Assembly: GCF_009602435.1 (NCBI RefSeq) | Contig: NZ_VZDQ01000024.1 | Coordinates: 248,001 to 312,000, forward strand | Source of the DNA: Sediminibacillus terrae | Lineage (GTDB): Bacteria > Bacillota > Bacilli > Bacillales > Amphibacillaceae | Direction: 5' to 3' | DNA length: 64,000 nucleotides | Part shown: positions 1 through 8,387 of the stretch, one piece after another | Numbering within the stretch: the first letter of the stretch is position 1 | Layout of the letters: every line of letters starts with the position of its first letter | Notes under the pieces: model-generated | Told to the model about the DNA's origin: nothing | The model's database searches: none | What the model saw: the letters and a program-made list of their open reading frames with translations, nothing else | Made by a program: the position numbers and the translations under genes

Positions 1-8
1 AAATAAGT

Positions 9-39
9 CAGCTCATATAAGGATGAGCTGTCGCTTTTT
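9..39 (+). terminator. Intrinsic terminator
   Basis: An 8-bp stem (CAGCTCAT / ATGAGCTG) with a 6-nt loop is followed by a T-rich run on the plus strand. It probably ends a plus-strand gene lying left of the window, and may also serve the leftward methyltransferase pseudogene that ends at 46. Confidence 0.6.
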
Positions 40-45
40 ATAGGG

Positions 46-825
46 TCACAAAACCACTTTTACTGCCTTTGTCGCGATAAACGTTTTGATGTATTGATCT
101 AAAATCCGGGTTCCTCCGAAATCATCTTCATAAAAGCCCGTTATTGCAAAACCAGCGTCGATTTGTCCCTGTATTTGGTCTTCCATGGTATGGGCATATT
201 CAATGGTTTGGTTGGAGCGAATGTGATCCTCCACTTCTTCTTCAGGCAACTGATCCAAAGTTGAAGAGGGAATGGGATGCTTCACATCAAGAATCCCTTT
301 TTGTTCCTGCTGGTCATCAAAAATAAACAACAGCGGGTTCGTAAATCCGGCTATCAATGTTCCTTTCTTTTTTAACACCCTTGCCGTTTCTTTCCACACC
401 GGGCGGATGTTATCCACGAACAAATTGGAAACAGGGTGGATGATCATATCGAAAGTTTCGTCTTCAAAGACACTTAAATCACGCATATCCCCTTGCACAG
501 TGTGCAACGACAGCCCGTCCCGTTCTGCAACCAACCTGTCTTTTTCCAACTGCTTTCGTGATATGTCGGTGACGGTTACCTGGGCACCGGCAGCTGCCAG
601 AACAGGAGCCTGCTGCCCTCCACCTTACGCAAGGCAAAGGACCTTCAATCCTTCTAATTGGCGCGGGAACCAGCTGCGCGGTACCGGCTTTTCAGTAGTG
701 ACAGTGATATTCCATTCGCCTGCTTTACCTTTTTCAACCGTTTCGCTGCTGACCGATTTTGTATAACGAGAGCCTTCTTCCACTTTCTGATCCCAGGCAT
801 TACTATTTTGCTTTGTCGTATCCAT
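46..825 (-). pseudogene. Class I SAM-dependent methyltransferase, interrupted by an in-frame stop
   Basis: The frame runs 259 codons from an ATG at 825 (GGAGGAGAC ribosome binding site) to a stop at 46, the usual length of a UbiE-like class I methyltransferase. Motif I, which binds S-adenosylmethionine, should read roughly VLCLASGGGQQ, but codon 67 is TAA (625-627 on the minus strand). The frame is otherwise intact on both sides, so the change is one base (TCA to TAA would do it), not a frameshift. The downstream part keeps the acidic motif II (VTVTDIS), a GDMRDL motif and the FDMIIHP motif IV. The substrate is unknown. The break truncates the protein to 66 residues and destroys the cofactor site unless the stop is a sequencing error or is read through; reinitiation at the ATG near 549 would give a fragment without motif I. 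Confidence 0.8.
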
Positions 826-888
826 CTCTGTCTCCTCCCTATTCCCAGTCTTTTTTATATGTTTTTACCAGCGTATCATAAATAGGCC

Positions 889-1099
889 AAGACGGGGGTC
901 AAGACGGGGGTCAGTCCCTCCTTCCGAATTTTGCTCTTGGGGTCATGCTCTTGGGGTCAGTCCCCATCAAGCCGATTCTTTCATTGATTCAGGTTGATTT
1001 TTCGCAGGAATCCTTATCTGCCAAGGATTTCTGCAATTTTGGGGACTGACCCCTCCAAGGGGATTTTGCACCATCATGAGCCGGAGAGGGACTGACCCC
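889..1099. repeat. Cluster of short inverted repeats (GGGGTCAGTCCC / GGGACTGACCCC)
   Basis: The motif GGGGTCAGTCCC occurs at about 907-918 and 954-966, and its reverse complement at 1041-1053 and 1088-1099, so the two pairs are nested: outer with outer, inner with inner. AAGACGGGGGTC is also duplicated in tandem at 889-900 and 901-912, and CTCTTGGGGTCA at about 934 and 949. The roughly 200-bp unit has no reading frame and could fold into a long hairpin. It resembles REP-like or MITE-like elements. Confidence 0.65.
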
Positions 1100-1106
1100 T
1101 TACCTT

Positions 1107-1138
1107 AAAAAAGCCAGCTCGTGGTGAGCTGGCTTTTT
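1107..1138. terminator. Bidirectional intrinsic terminator
   Basis: AAAAGCCAGCTC and GAGCTGGCTTTT form a 12-bp stem with a 4-5 nt loop, with A and T tracts on both sides. It lies just past the stop of the leftward DUF2188 gene at 1158. Confidence 0.8.
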
Positions 1139-1157
1139 GGTGTTATATGCTTTTGTC

Positions 1158-1355
1158 TTAGTATTTTTTCTCTTCGACGATTTCGTGGTTTTCGTCTAAA
1201 ATCATCAAGCGACTTGGTGTATCGTTGGATGCCAACTTTTCAGCTTCTGCGATTGCATCGTCTTTTTTGCTGTATAAATCAGTCGGAGCTACGTCTTCGA
1301 TTTTTACATACCAGCCTTCTGCATTTTTGTTTGGTGTTACGCTATATTCTTTCAT
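1158..1355 (-). CDS. DUF2188 domain protein
   Basis: This 65-residue protein begins at an ATG preceded by GAAAGGGAGCG. It matches the small DUF2188 family, which spans about 60-70 residues: an N-terminal YSVTPN stretch, a WYVKIED beta strand, then a charged helix (KKDDAIAEAEKLA) and a final strand (RLMILDENHEI). The family's function is not established. No signal peptide or membrane segment is visible, so it should be cytoplasmic. It lies downstream of the sugar-uptake genes on the same strand, but 97 nt separate it from the dehydrogenase and nothing ties it functionally to that operon. Confidence 0.8.
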   Translation of the reverse strand: MKEYSVTPNKNAEGWYVKIEDVAPTDLYSKKDDAIAEAEKLASNDTPSRLMILDENHEIVEEKKY

Positions 1356-1452
1356 GTCTATCGCTCCCTTTCAGAAATTGCTTTATTCTTTGTGTACAAA
1401 ACAATTCCCGACTGCTCTGCGAACCAAACCTATACTATCTGAGCCGCTGCAC

Positions 1453-2523
1453 CTATACGTTCTTGGTTTCTAATTTTGCAGTGCTTTGGTTGACCTGAAC
1501 GACCGTAGCTGTTTCTGCCGCTTTCACGATACCCAGGAGGACTTTTAACGACACAAGCGCATCTTCCCCTGTCACGGCCGGCTTCTTATTATGAAGGACA
1601 CTATCCACAAATGAATCGATTACACCGCTGTTCGTTTGGTCATCATTGGTCTGGATGGTTTCCAATTGATACTTGGCTATGGAACCATCCTTTTCTATGA
1701 CAAGCAGAGGATAGTCCTTGTCATGATATATTTTTATGATTCCACCCGTCAGATAAATAATCGTGCTGTTATCCTCTTCACCATAATAAGTCCAGGAAAA
1801 GGAAGCCGTCCCAATGCGCCCGCCGGCTGTTTTCAAGGTGCATACAAGATTGTCGCACACTTCTATCGGTTCCCCGGTAATGCCGGTTTTATCTAAAGAT
1901 CCTTGAAAGGCACTTACCTGGTTTATTCCATCATTCAACAGATAATGAAGCAAATCGATTTTGTGAATCCCTAAATCACCGGCGACTCCCAACCCGGATC
2001 GCTCCTTGGAGAAAAACCAGGTGGATTTCGTTTTATTTATCCCCCATCGTTCAGGACCTGCATGGCCGAAGCTTGTTTTAAAGGTGAGGACTTCTCCGAG
2101 TTCTTTATTCTCTATTAACTGTCTTGCTTTTTGATGGGCCCTAGTAAAACGCTGGTTATGATCGATCATCAGTTTCTTGCTTGAGGTTTTCTGGGCCTGG
2201 ACAATTTGTTCTGCACCTTCGATGGTCAATGCGATCGGCTTTTCACAAAGTACATGCTTCCCGGCTAGTAACGCTTTTACAGAATTGATGGGATGAAATT
2301 CGTTCGAGGAGCAATCGCTGATGATATCAATCGTCGGATCTGTTATTAAATCGTCCAGAGATGCTGCAACCGATCCGGCAAATTGGTCGGCCAGTATTTC
2401 CGCTCTTTCCGGATTTCGGTCATAAAAAACGATTTCATCGATATACGGATTTGCTTTGTATTCGGGTGCATGGCGAAACTTGGCAATCGATCCACAGCCG
2501 ATAATACCTGCCTTCAACTTCAT
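1453..2523 (-). CDS. Gfo/Idh/MocA family NAD(P)-dependent dehydrogenase
   Basis: This 356-residue protein has an N-terminal Rossmann fold (GIIGCGSIAKF, residues 6-16), the family EKP motif (residues 94-96) and a catalytic GDLGIHKID stretch with Asp183 and His187. These are the hallmarks of Gfo/Idh/MocA oxidoreductases, which oxidise sugars, inositols or glycosides. The ATG at 2523 is preferred to the ATG at 2529 because AGGAGG directly abuts the latter. It is the last gene of an ABC sugar-importer operon, 10 nt after the permease. Together with the TIM-barrel isomerase at 7356 it suggests oxidation, for example at C3, followed by epimerisation or elimination, as in YcjS/YcjR-type pathways. 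The actual substrate is not visible. Confidence 0.9.
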   Translation of the reverse strand: MKLKAGIIGCGSIAKFRHAPEYKANPYIDEIVFYDRNPERAEILADQFAGSVAASLDDLITDPTIDIISDCSSNEFHPINSVKALLAGKHVLCEKPIALTIEGAEQIVQAQKTSSKKLMIDHNQRFTRAHQKARQLIENKELGEVLTFKTSFGHAGPERWGINKTKSTWFFSKERSGLGVAGDLGIHKIDLLHYLLNDGINQVSAFQGSLDKTGITGEPIEVCDNLVCTLKTAGGRIGTASFSWTYYGEEDNSTIIYLTGGIIKIYHDKDYPLLVIEKDGSIAKYQLETIQTNDDQTNSGVIDSFVDSVLHNKKPAVTGEDALVSLKVLLGIVKAAETATVVQVNQSTAKLETKNV

Positions 2524-2533
2524 AAACATCCTC

Positions 2534-3508
2534 CTATTCCCGCTTCTGGAAAACTACTGCCACGATGATGATCAAGCCCTTTACAAACCCTTGTAAATGG
2601 GGCGAAACATTCATCAAGTTCATCATGTTGTTCAAAATGCCGAGTATCAGAACGCCGAAAAACGTTCCGAGGACCTTTCCTCTCCCACCAGTCATCCTCG
2701 TCCCGCCAATGATGACCGCGGCGATTGCATCCAGCTCGTAGGCCTGGCCGGAGCTAGAGGAAGATATCGAGTTCAGTCTCGAGGTTTCAATGATTGCGGC
2801 AACACTTACCAAGAGGCCCGCCAGGCTGTAAACACCTATTTTGACACGGTCGACACGTATAGTGGATAACAAAGCCGCCTTCTCATTGCTTCCAATCGCG
2901 TAGACATACCTGCCGAATCGTGTTTTTTGCATCAATACATAAACAAGACTTGTCATTACTAAAAAAATGATAATGGGATAATCGATGATCCACAGTTCAC
3001 TGTTTGCTATCGCTGTGAAGCTGGTTACCTCTCCAGAGATACTGCCTCCGTCAGCAATGTAGAGGGCAATCGACCTTGCTCCCGCCATCATTCCCAATGT
3101 GGCGATGAAGGACGCAATTCTCCCCTTTGCAACCATCAGTCCATTCAAAAGCCCGGCAAACGCTCCGACAGAAAATGCTGTCAATATCGCCAACAGGATA
3201 CTTCCGGTCGCATTCAGGGACAAAATCGAGACAACACCGACAAGTGCCAGGACAGAGCCGACCGACAAATCGATTCCGCCTGAAAGCATGACGATGGTCA
3301 TTCCCAGGGCGACAATACCGATGATCGAGACCTGCATCAAAATATTCAATTGATTATTGACGTCCAAAAATCGGGGATTTAACAAGGATGCCAAGACAAA
3401 TATGACCACAAAAGCAATGATTACACTATATTCGGACCAGAGCCAGGACAGGTGCCTGTTTTTGTCCGGGGGTTGTGTACTTTCTTGTTTGATTGCTGGA
3501 CTAGCCAA
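2534..3508 (-). CDS. RbsC-like sugar ABC transporter permease
   Basis: This is the membrane component of a CUT2-type importer, about 324 residues with 8-10 hydrophobic segments. It carries the LSGGIDLSVGS motif typical of RbsC/MglC/XylH permeases and a C-terminal GGRGKVLGTFFG region. I chose the TTG at 3508 because GGGAGGTGG sits 7 nt upstream. An ATG at 3541 is in frame but has no ribosome binding site and would lengthen the overlap with the ATPase. With the TTG start the overlap with the ATPase stop is 8 nt, indicating translational coupling. It forms the channel for the sugar delivered by the binding protein encoded at 5103. Confidence 0.9.
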   Translation of the reverse strand: MASPAIKQESTQPPDKNRHLSWLWSEYSVIIAFVVIFVLASLLNPRFLDVNNQLNILMQVSIIGIVALGMTIVMLSGGIDLSVGSVLALVGVVSILSLNATGSILLAILTAFSVGAFAGLLNGLMVAKGRIASFIATLGMMAGARSIALYIADGGSISGEVTSFTAIANSELWIIDYPIIIFLVMTSLVYVLMQKTRFGRYVYAIGSNEKAALLSTIRVDRVKIGVYSLAGLLVSVAAIIETSRLNSISSSSSGQAYELDAIAAVIIGGTRMTGGRGKVLGTFFGVLILGILNNMMNLMNVSPHLQGFVKGLIIIVAVVFQKRE

Positions 3509-5015
3509 TGTGTTCCACCTCCCTTTTTGAGCCAGTGGCATATTTCATGATTTCATCCTCGTTAGCTTGGTCCCGTTTCAATTTTGCCGTTATCTCCCCT
3601 TGATACATCACATGAATAGTGTGGCAGACTTTGAGAATTTCCGGCACTTCGGAAGAAAGAATGATGATCGCTTTACCCTGTTCGGCCAACTGGACGATCA
3701 ATTGATAGATCTCCCTTTTGGCGCCGATATCGATCCCCTGGGTCGGGTTGTCAAAAACGAGAATGGGGGTATCGACCTCCAGCCATTTTGCCAGGACGAC
3801 TTTTTGCTGATTGCCTCCGGAAAGCTTATCGATCGTCACCTTTGGATCGTGCACCTTTATATTCAAAGCTTCTTTAAAATGATGAAACCGGGATTTTTCT
3901 TGATTCGGTTGAAGAAAACCCATCCGTTCAAAGTGGGAAAGAGCAGAAATACTCATGTTGTGGTAGACACTTAAGTCTTTGATGATTGCATTCTCTTTTC
4001 GGTCTTTTGGGACAAAACCTATACCAGCCTGCAACGCCTGTTTAGGATGGTTGATTGGGACAGAACGCCCCTCTACCTCGATGCTGCCGGAAGACGTCTT
4101 GTTAAATCCAAATATGCTTTCAAACAATTCTGTACGACCATCACCGGCCAACCCGGTAAAACCGAGAATCTCTCCGGCATGCAGCGTAAAGTTTATGTCC
4201 CGGAAACGACCAGCGCTTGTCAATCCGGTTACATGGAGCATTTTCCTTCCAGCTGCATGGTTGTGAACAAAACGTTCTTCCGACACAGATTTTCCGACCA
4301 TCATTTTTGTAATGGCCGTCACGTTTTGATCAGCCACCCGGCCTGAGCCGACTATTTTTCCATCCCGCAGGACGGTATAACGATCACAAATTTCCTGGAT
4401 TTCTTTCAGCTTATGGGAAATATAAATAATCGAAACATTGGCCGCTTTTAAATTTTTCATCAAGGTAAACAACCGGTGCACTTCATGCTCTGTCAGAGCT
4501 GTAGTCGGTTCATCCATGATGATGATTTTGGAATCCTGAAGCAGTGCCTTGGCAATCTCGATCAATTGCTTGTAGGAGGCATCCAACTGGCGCACATAAG
4601 CTTTGGGGTCGATTTCCACTCCTAGTCCGGCAAGTACCTCGCTCGTCTTCCGGCACATTTCTTCTACTTTCAGCAGTCCTAACCGGTTTCTTCTTTCCCT
4701 CCCTAAAAACATGTTTTCATAAACCTTCAAATCTGCGACGACGTTTAATTCTTGGTGAATGAAACTGATGCCGAGCTGCTGAGAGGTGCGCGGGTCGATC
4801 ATTTCCACTTGCTTACCATTCACCTTGATCGTTCCTTTGTCGGCAGGAAAAATGCCACCCAAAATATTCATCAATGTAGATTTCCCAGCTCCGTTTTCCC
4901 CCAGCAAAGCATGTATTTCTCCTTCTTCCAAACAGAGACTGGCCTGTTTGAGTACAGGAACGCGATTAAACGATTTATCGATATTTTCCATTTCCAATAC
5001 ATAATTACCGCTCAC
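3501..5015 (-). CDS. RbsA-like sugar ABC transporter ATP-binding protein
   Basis: This 504-residue protein has two fused nucleotide-binding domains, as in RbsA, MglA and XylG. Domain 1 has a full Walker A (GENGAGKST, about residues 39-47) and Walker B (IIIMDEPT). Domain 2 has the degenerate GLAGDGRTE in place of Walker A and a good signature (LSGGNQQKVVLAKWL). This asymmetry is normal for CUT2 ATPases. It powers import through the permease at 2534. The start is a GTG with AGGGAG upstream. It follows the binding-protein gene by 87 nt on the same strand. Confidence 0.93.
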   Translation of the reverse strand: MSGNYVLEMENIDKSFNRVPVLKQASLCLEEGEIHALLGENGAGKSTLMNILGGIFPADKGTIKVNGKQVEMIDPRTSQQLGISFIHQELNVVADLKVYENMFLGRERRNRLGLLKVEEMCRKTSEVLAGLGVEIDPKAYVRQLDASYKQLIEIAKALLQDSKIIIMDEPTTALTEHEVHRLFTLMKNLKAANVSIIYISHKLKEIQEICDRYTVLRDGKIVGSGRVADQNVTAITKMMVGKSVSEERFVHNHAAGRKMLHVTGLTSAGRFRDINFTLHAGEILGFTGLAGDGRTELFESIFGFNKTSSGSIEVEGRSVPINHPKQALQAGIGFVPKDRKENAIIKDLSVYHNMSISALSHFERMGFLQPNQEKSRFHHFKEALNIKVHDPKVTIDKLSGGNQQKVVLAKWLEVDTPILVFDNPTQGIDIGAKREIYQLIVQLAEQGKAIIILSSEVPEILKVCHTIHVMYQGEITAKLKRDQANEDEIMKYATGSKREVEHIG

Positions 5016-5102
5016 TTTACATCACTCCCTATCAGAAAAAGGGATACAATATTTATCGATTGTATGCCCTTTTTCCGCGCCTTTCCTTACCCTTCTGTCA
5101 GC

Positions 5103-6074
5103 TCAATATTTGGAGTCTTCATTATAGAATTGATCCACATTCTCTTTGGTTACCTGGGTTGCCTCCTTGACCACCATTTCTTCTTCCGGCTCTTCCCCTT
5201 TTGCAAGGTCTGCTGCAATGGACACAGCATCCCGGACCATGGTCGGCGAATAGAGGAAGGTCGCCTTTATCAATCCATCCTCCTGCATATTCTCGAATAC
5301 GGTTTTATTGCCGCCGGCTCCTGTGATAAATTGGATATCGTCCCGGCCCGCTTCCTTGATCGCCTGGAGAACACCTAACGCCATTTCATCGTCCTGGGTA
5401 AATACAGCATCTATTTGTGAATGCGCTTGCAAAATATTCTGCATGACTTCCAATGACGCTTCTTTCGAAAAGTCTCCATTTTGCGAAGCGATCACCTCTA
5501 TGCCGTCTTCCCCATCCATCGCTTCCTGGAATCCGCTGCCTCGTTGATTTGTGACAGAACTCGGAGGACCGGTAATTTCGACCACTTTTCCATTCCCGTC
5601 CAATTGTTCTATAAAGTATTTTCCTGCATTGACCCCTATTCCTTCATTGTCGCCTTTCACCACGACAGTCGCAGCATCATTTTCAAGCTCCCTGTCAACG
5701 ATCACCAACGGAATGCCTGCATCCTTCACTTTTTGACCGACAGGTGATAGTGCTGCAGATTCAATCGGCAGCATGACAATGACGTCCACTTCCTGGGAAA
5801 TCAAATCTTCTACATCATTCGCCTGTTTGTTGGGATCCGCTGCATTGGTCATTACGTAGTCGATTCCTTCTGCTTCCTTTATTTCCTGTGCTTGTTTTTC
5901 CGCGTTGTCGATCAATGCTCCCATCCAGCCGTGTGTTGCCGATGGCAAGGATATACCAATTGTAAGATCGCCATCTTCTCCCGAAGCTTCTCCACCGCTT
6001 TCCTCACCGCTTCCACATGCTGCAAGTCCGCCTAAAACCAACATAGACAAAAACAAAACAAGTAGTTTTCTCAC
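5103..6074 (-). CDS. RbsB-like sugar-binding lipoprotein
   Basis: This 323-residue periplasmic-binding-protein-like domain captures the sugar outside the membrane. The signal peptide ends in a lipobox (GLAAC, lipid-modified Cys20). A low-complexity Gly/Glu linker follows, then the type I binding fold, including DVIVMLPIES, an IVDRE motif, and FTQDDEMALGVLQA near the C terminus. The start is a GTG preceded by GGTGGAG. It is the first gene of the importer operon, and an operator-like palindrome lies 39 nt upstream (6113-6126). The ligand could be ribose, inositol, a glycoside or another monosaccharide; sequence does not decide. Confidence 0.92.
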   Translation of the reverse strand: MRKLLVLFLSMLVLGGLAACGSGEESGGEASGEDGDLTIGISLPSATHGWMGALIDNAEKQAQEIKEAEGIDYVMTNAADPNKQANDVEDLISQEVDVIVMLPIESAALSPVGQKVKDAGIPLVIVDRELENDAATVVVKGDNEGIGVNAGKYFIEQLDGNGKVVEITGPPSSVTNQRGSGFQEAMDGEDGIEVIASQNGDFSKEASLEVMQNILQAHSQIDAVFTQDDEMALGVLQAIKEAGRDDIQFITGAGGNKTVFENMQEDGLIKATFLYSPTMVRDAVSIAADLAKGEEPEEEMVVKEATQVTKENVDQFYNEDSKY

Positions 6075-6112
6075 TTCTCCACCCCTTTTTTGTTATTGGA
6101 AGCTCGCTTTAA

Positions 6113-6126
6113 TGTAATCGTTTACA
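6113..6126. promoter_or_regulatory. LacI/CcpA-type operator upstream of the importer
   Basis: TGTAATCGTTTACA is identical over 14 bp to the site upstream of the LacI-type gene (7216-7229). The TGTAAnCGnTTACA form fits LacI/GalR-family operators and also the CcpA cre consensus, so either the local repressor, CcpA or both may bind here. Confidence 0.75.
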
Positions 6127-6189
6127 TATAAGGCCAGCACTCTGCTATCAAAATGGATTTGATACCACAGTGCCGGTCTTAGTTGCTGA

Positions 6190-7179
6190 TTAACCTAGCG
6201 TAGACTCCCGAATGACTAATTCATGATCCAAAATGAGACTTTCCACTTCTTTTCCCTGGATTTTCTTGACCAGCATGTCCGCAGCAGCTTTCCCCATTGC
6301 ATACATCGGCTGCGAAATCGTTGTCAGGGCAGGATAGGTCATATTGGAAAAAGCGATCTTGTCAAACCCAATGATAGCGATGTCCTCGGGTACTTTCAGT
6401 CCTTGGTTGTGGATTTCCTTCAACGCACCGATTGCAAGTAAATCAGATACAGCAAAAATCGCTGTCGGACGTTCCTCCTGCGCAAGGATTTTTTTCATTG
6501 CCTGCTGGCCATAAGAAAAGTCCAACCCTTGTGTATGGACAATCAAACTGTCCTCTAGTTCCATCTTGTTTTCTTCTAATGCTTTCTGGTAACCAAGCTG
6601 ACGCTGGCGGGCATAAAGGTATTTTTCGTCCGAATTTATCAAAGCGATGCGCTGATGTCCGATTCTTATCAAATGTTTCACCGCACGATAGGCTGCCTCA
6701 GCATTGTCTATGGTCACATATGGGATGCCACTGTCGACAGCATACTCGCTGCACTGGATGATCGCATGATTTTCGGCGAGCTGGATAAGAGTGTCGATGT
6801 TAACGGCAGGATCCATGGAGATGATGCCATCGGCCATTTTTTTTCGGACCAGGTCAAAATAGATGTTCTCCCGTTCCACATTTGTATCGGTTTCACACAA
6901 AAGGATATTATAACCTAACTCAATCGCCGTGTTTTCAATGCCGTTGATGATTTCCGAGTAAAAAGGATTCGAGATATTCGGGATCAGGACAAGCAGCAGC
7001 CTGCTTTCTGAATTTCTCAAATTCCGGCCGAGAAGGCTGGGTTCATAGTTTAATTTTTTGATTGCATCTTCTACTTTTATTCTCGTCTTTGCCGTGACAG
7101 AATTTTGTCCATTTAAAACTCTGGAAACAGTCGCGACCGAGACTCCCGCTTGTTTGGCCACTTGGTGGATTGTTGCCAT
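6190..7179 (-). CDS. LacI-family transcriptional repressor
   Basis: This 329-residue protein has an N-terminal LacI helix-turn-helix (MATIHQVAKQAGVSVATVS, residues 1-19) and hinge (RVLNG), followed by a sugar-binding effector domain ending in the usual VIRESTLG-type tail. I prefer the ATG at 7179, with AAGGACTCGGAAAG upstream, to the in-frame ATG at 7203, because the former places the helix-turn-helix at the N terminus as in the family. It sits between the importer operon and a divergent isomerase gene. Three similar palindromes (6113, 7216, 7304) make it the likely repressor of both, released by the transported sugar or a catabolite. Confidence 0.93.
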   Translation of the reverse strand: MATIHQVAKQAGVSVATVSRVLNGQNSVTAKTRIKVEDAIKKLNYEPSLLGRNLRNSESRLLLVLIPNISNPFYSEIINGIENTAIELGYNILLCETDTNVERENIYFDLVRKKMADGIISMDPAVNIDTLIQLAENHAIIQCSEYAVDSGIPYVTIDNAEAAYRAVKHLIRIGHQRIALINSDEKYLYARQRQLGYQKALEENKMELEDSLIVHTQGLDFSYGQQAMKKILAQEERPTAIFAVSDLLAIGALKEIHNQGLKVPEDIAIIGFDKIAFSNMTYPALTTISQPMYAMGKAAADMLVKKIQGKEVESLILDHELVIRESTLG

Positions 7180-7215
7180 CTTTCCGAGTCCTTCTTTCTG
7201 CATTGCGTAATTTTT

Positions 7216-7229
7216 TGTAATCGTTTACA
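7216..7229. promoter_or_regulatory. LacI-type operator upstream of the repressor gene
   Basis: TGTAATCGTTTACA lies 36 nt upstream of the repressor start, inside the extended palindrome TTGTAAnCGnTTACAA (7215-7230). It suggests autoregulation. Confidence 0.75.
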
Positions 7230-7303
7230 ATACAAATAGTACTGTACGATTTCATTGCTGTCAACCGTTTCTTGGTAAATATCCCTATGGTTTATGTTAT
7301 GGA

Positions 7304-7317
7304 TGTAATGGATTACA
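7304..7317. promoter_or_regulatory. LacI-type operator upstream of the isomerase gene
   Basis: TGTAATGGATTACA has the same half-sites as the other two operators but GG instead of CG at its centre. It lies about 40 nt upstream of the divergent isomerase gene. Confidence 0.6.
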
Positions 7318-7355
7318 ATCTGTATTTTCTAATAATGATAGAGGAGGGAAAGATG

Positions 7356-8324
7356 ATGAAGTTAGGTGTTTTTACTGTTTTATGCGCTGACAAACCATTT
7401 GATGACATGCTTAACTATGTTTCTTCCAAGGGGCTGGAAGCAATTGAGCTAGGAACCGGAGGGTACCCCGGAAATGATCATTGTCCTATCGAGGAATTGA
7501 TCGATCAGCACTCAGCCCAACAGGAAATGCTGAAAAAATTGACCGATAAAGGGATAATGATCAGTGCATTAAGCTGTCACTCCAACCCCCTGCATCCACA
7601 AGAAAAAGTTTCGGTGCCCGCTGACATATTACTGCGGAAAACCATTAAATTAGCCTCACAGTTAGGCGTGCAGGTTGTGAACACATTTTCCGGCTGTCCC
7701 GGAGATCACGAGGGTGCACTTTACCCTAATTGGCCGGTGGCAGCATGGCCGCACGACTATCAAGAAGTATTGGAATGGCAATGGCATGAAAAACTGATTC
7801 CTTACTGGAAAGAAATAAACGATTATGCAGCCGCCTATGGCGTGAAAATCGGATTGGAATTGCATGGCGGGTTCTCCGTACATACGCCCGCCACCATGTT
7901 GAGGCTGCGTGAAGCCTGCGGTCCAGCAATCGGAGCAAATTTAGATCCAAGTCATATGTGGTGGCAGGGGATAGATCCTGTGGAAGCCATCAAAATACTC
8001 GGAGATGCTGGGGCCCTGCATCACTTTCATGCGAAAGATACCATCATTGATCAGCAGAATACGAACATGCATGGTTTGACCGACATGACTCCTTATTCAG
8101 AATTGCGGAGCAGAGCCTGGTATTTTCGCACGGTCGGCTATGGGCATGGACGTAAAGTCTGGTCCGATATTGTCAGCACCCTGCGGCTCGTCGACTATGA
8201 TTACGCGGTCAGTATCGAACATGAAGACGGACTGATGTCCATTGATGAAGGGTTCAGCAAAGCCATCGAGAACCTTCGGCCCATCATGCTGAAAGAACCT
8301 GTAGGGAACATGTGGTGGGCTTGA
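7356..8324 (+). CDS. Sugar isomerase/epimerase, TIM-barrel (AP endonuclease 2 superfamily)
   Basis: This 322-residue protein has the pattern of IolE/YcjR-like xylose-isomerase-type barrels. Likely metal ligands fall in GLELHGG, NLDPSHMWWQG, HFHAKD and VSIEHED, giving the Glu-Asp-His-Glu set. GAGGAGGG at 7341 favours the ATG at 7356 (or 7353); an upstream in-frame start at 7272 has no support. The gene is divergent from the LacI-type repressor, with an operator between. The pairing with a Gfo/Idh/MocA dehydrogenase is common in catabolism of inositols and of glycosides through 3-keto intermediates. The exact reaction is an inference from context. Confidence 0.85.
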   Translation: MKLGVFTVLCADKPFDDMLNYVSSKGLEAIELGTGGYPGNDHCPIEELIDQHSAQQEMLKKLTDKGIMISALSCHSNPLHPQEKVSVPADILLRKTIKLASQLGVQVVNTFSGCPGDHEGALYPNWPVAAWPHDYQEVLEWQWHEKLIPYWKEINDYAAAYGVKIGLELHGGFSVHTPATMLRLREACGPAIGANLDPSHMWWQGIDPVEAIKILGDAGALHHFHAKDTIIDQQNTNMHGLTDMTPYSELRSRAWYFRTVGYGHGRKVWSDIVSTLRLVDYDYAVSIEHEDGLMSIDEGFSKAIENLRPIMLKEPVGNMWWA

Positions 8325-8352
8325 AACGCGCCTGCCAGACCGTTCACTTTTA

Positions 8353-8387
8353 CATAAACCGGACACCAGCTTGTGGTCCGGTTTATG
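8353..8387. terminator. Intrinsic terminator after the isomerase gene
   Basis: CATAAACCGGAC pairs with GTCCGGTTTATG around a short loop containing AAGCTTG-like sequence. It is 28 nt past the isomerase stop. Confidence 0.75.

Noticed and set aside
6113-7317. Reading the three palindromes only as CcpA cre sites
   Set aside because: The first two fit cre, but the third has GG at the centre, and all three surround a LacI-type gene and its presumed targets. CcpA involvement is kept as a possibility, not the main call.
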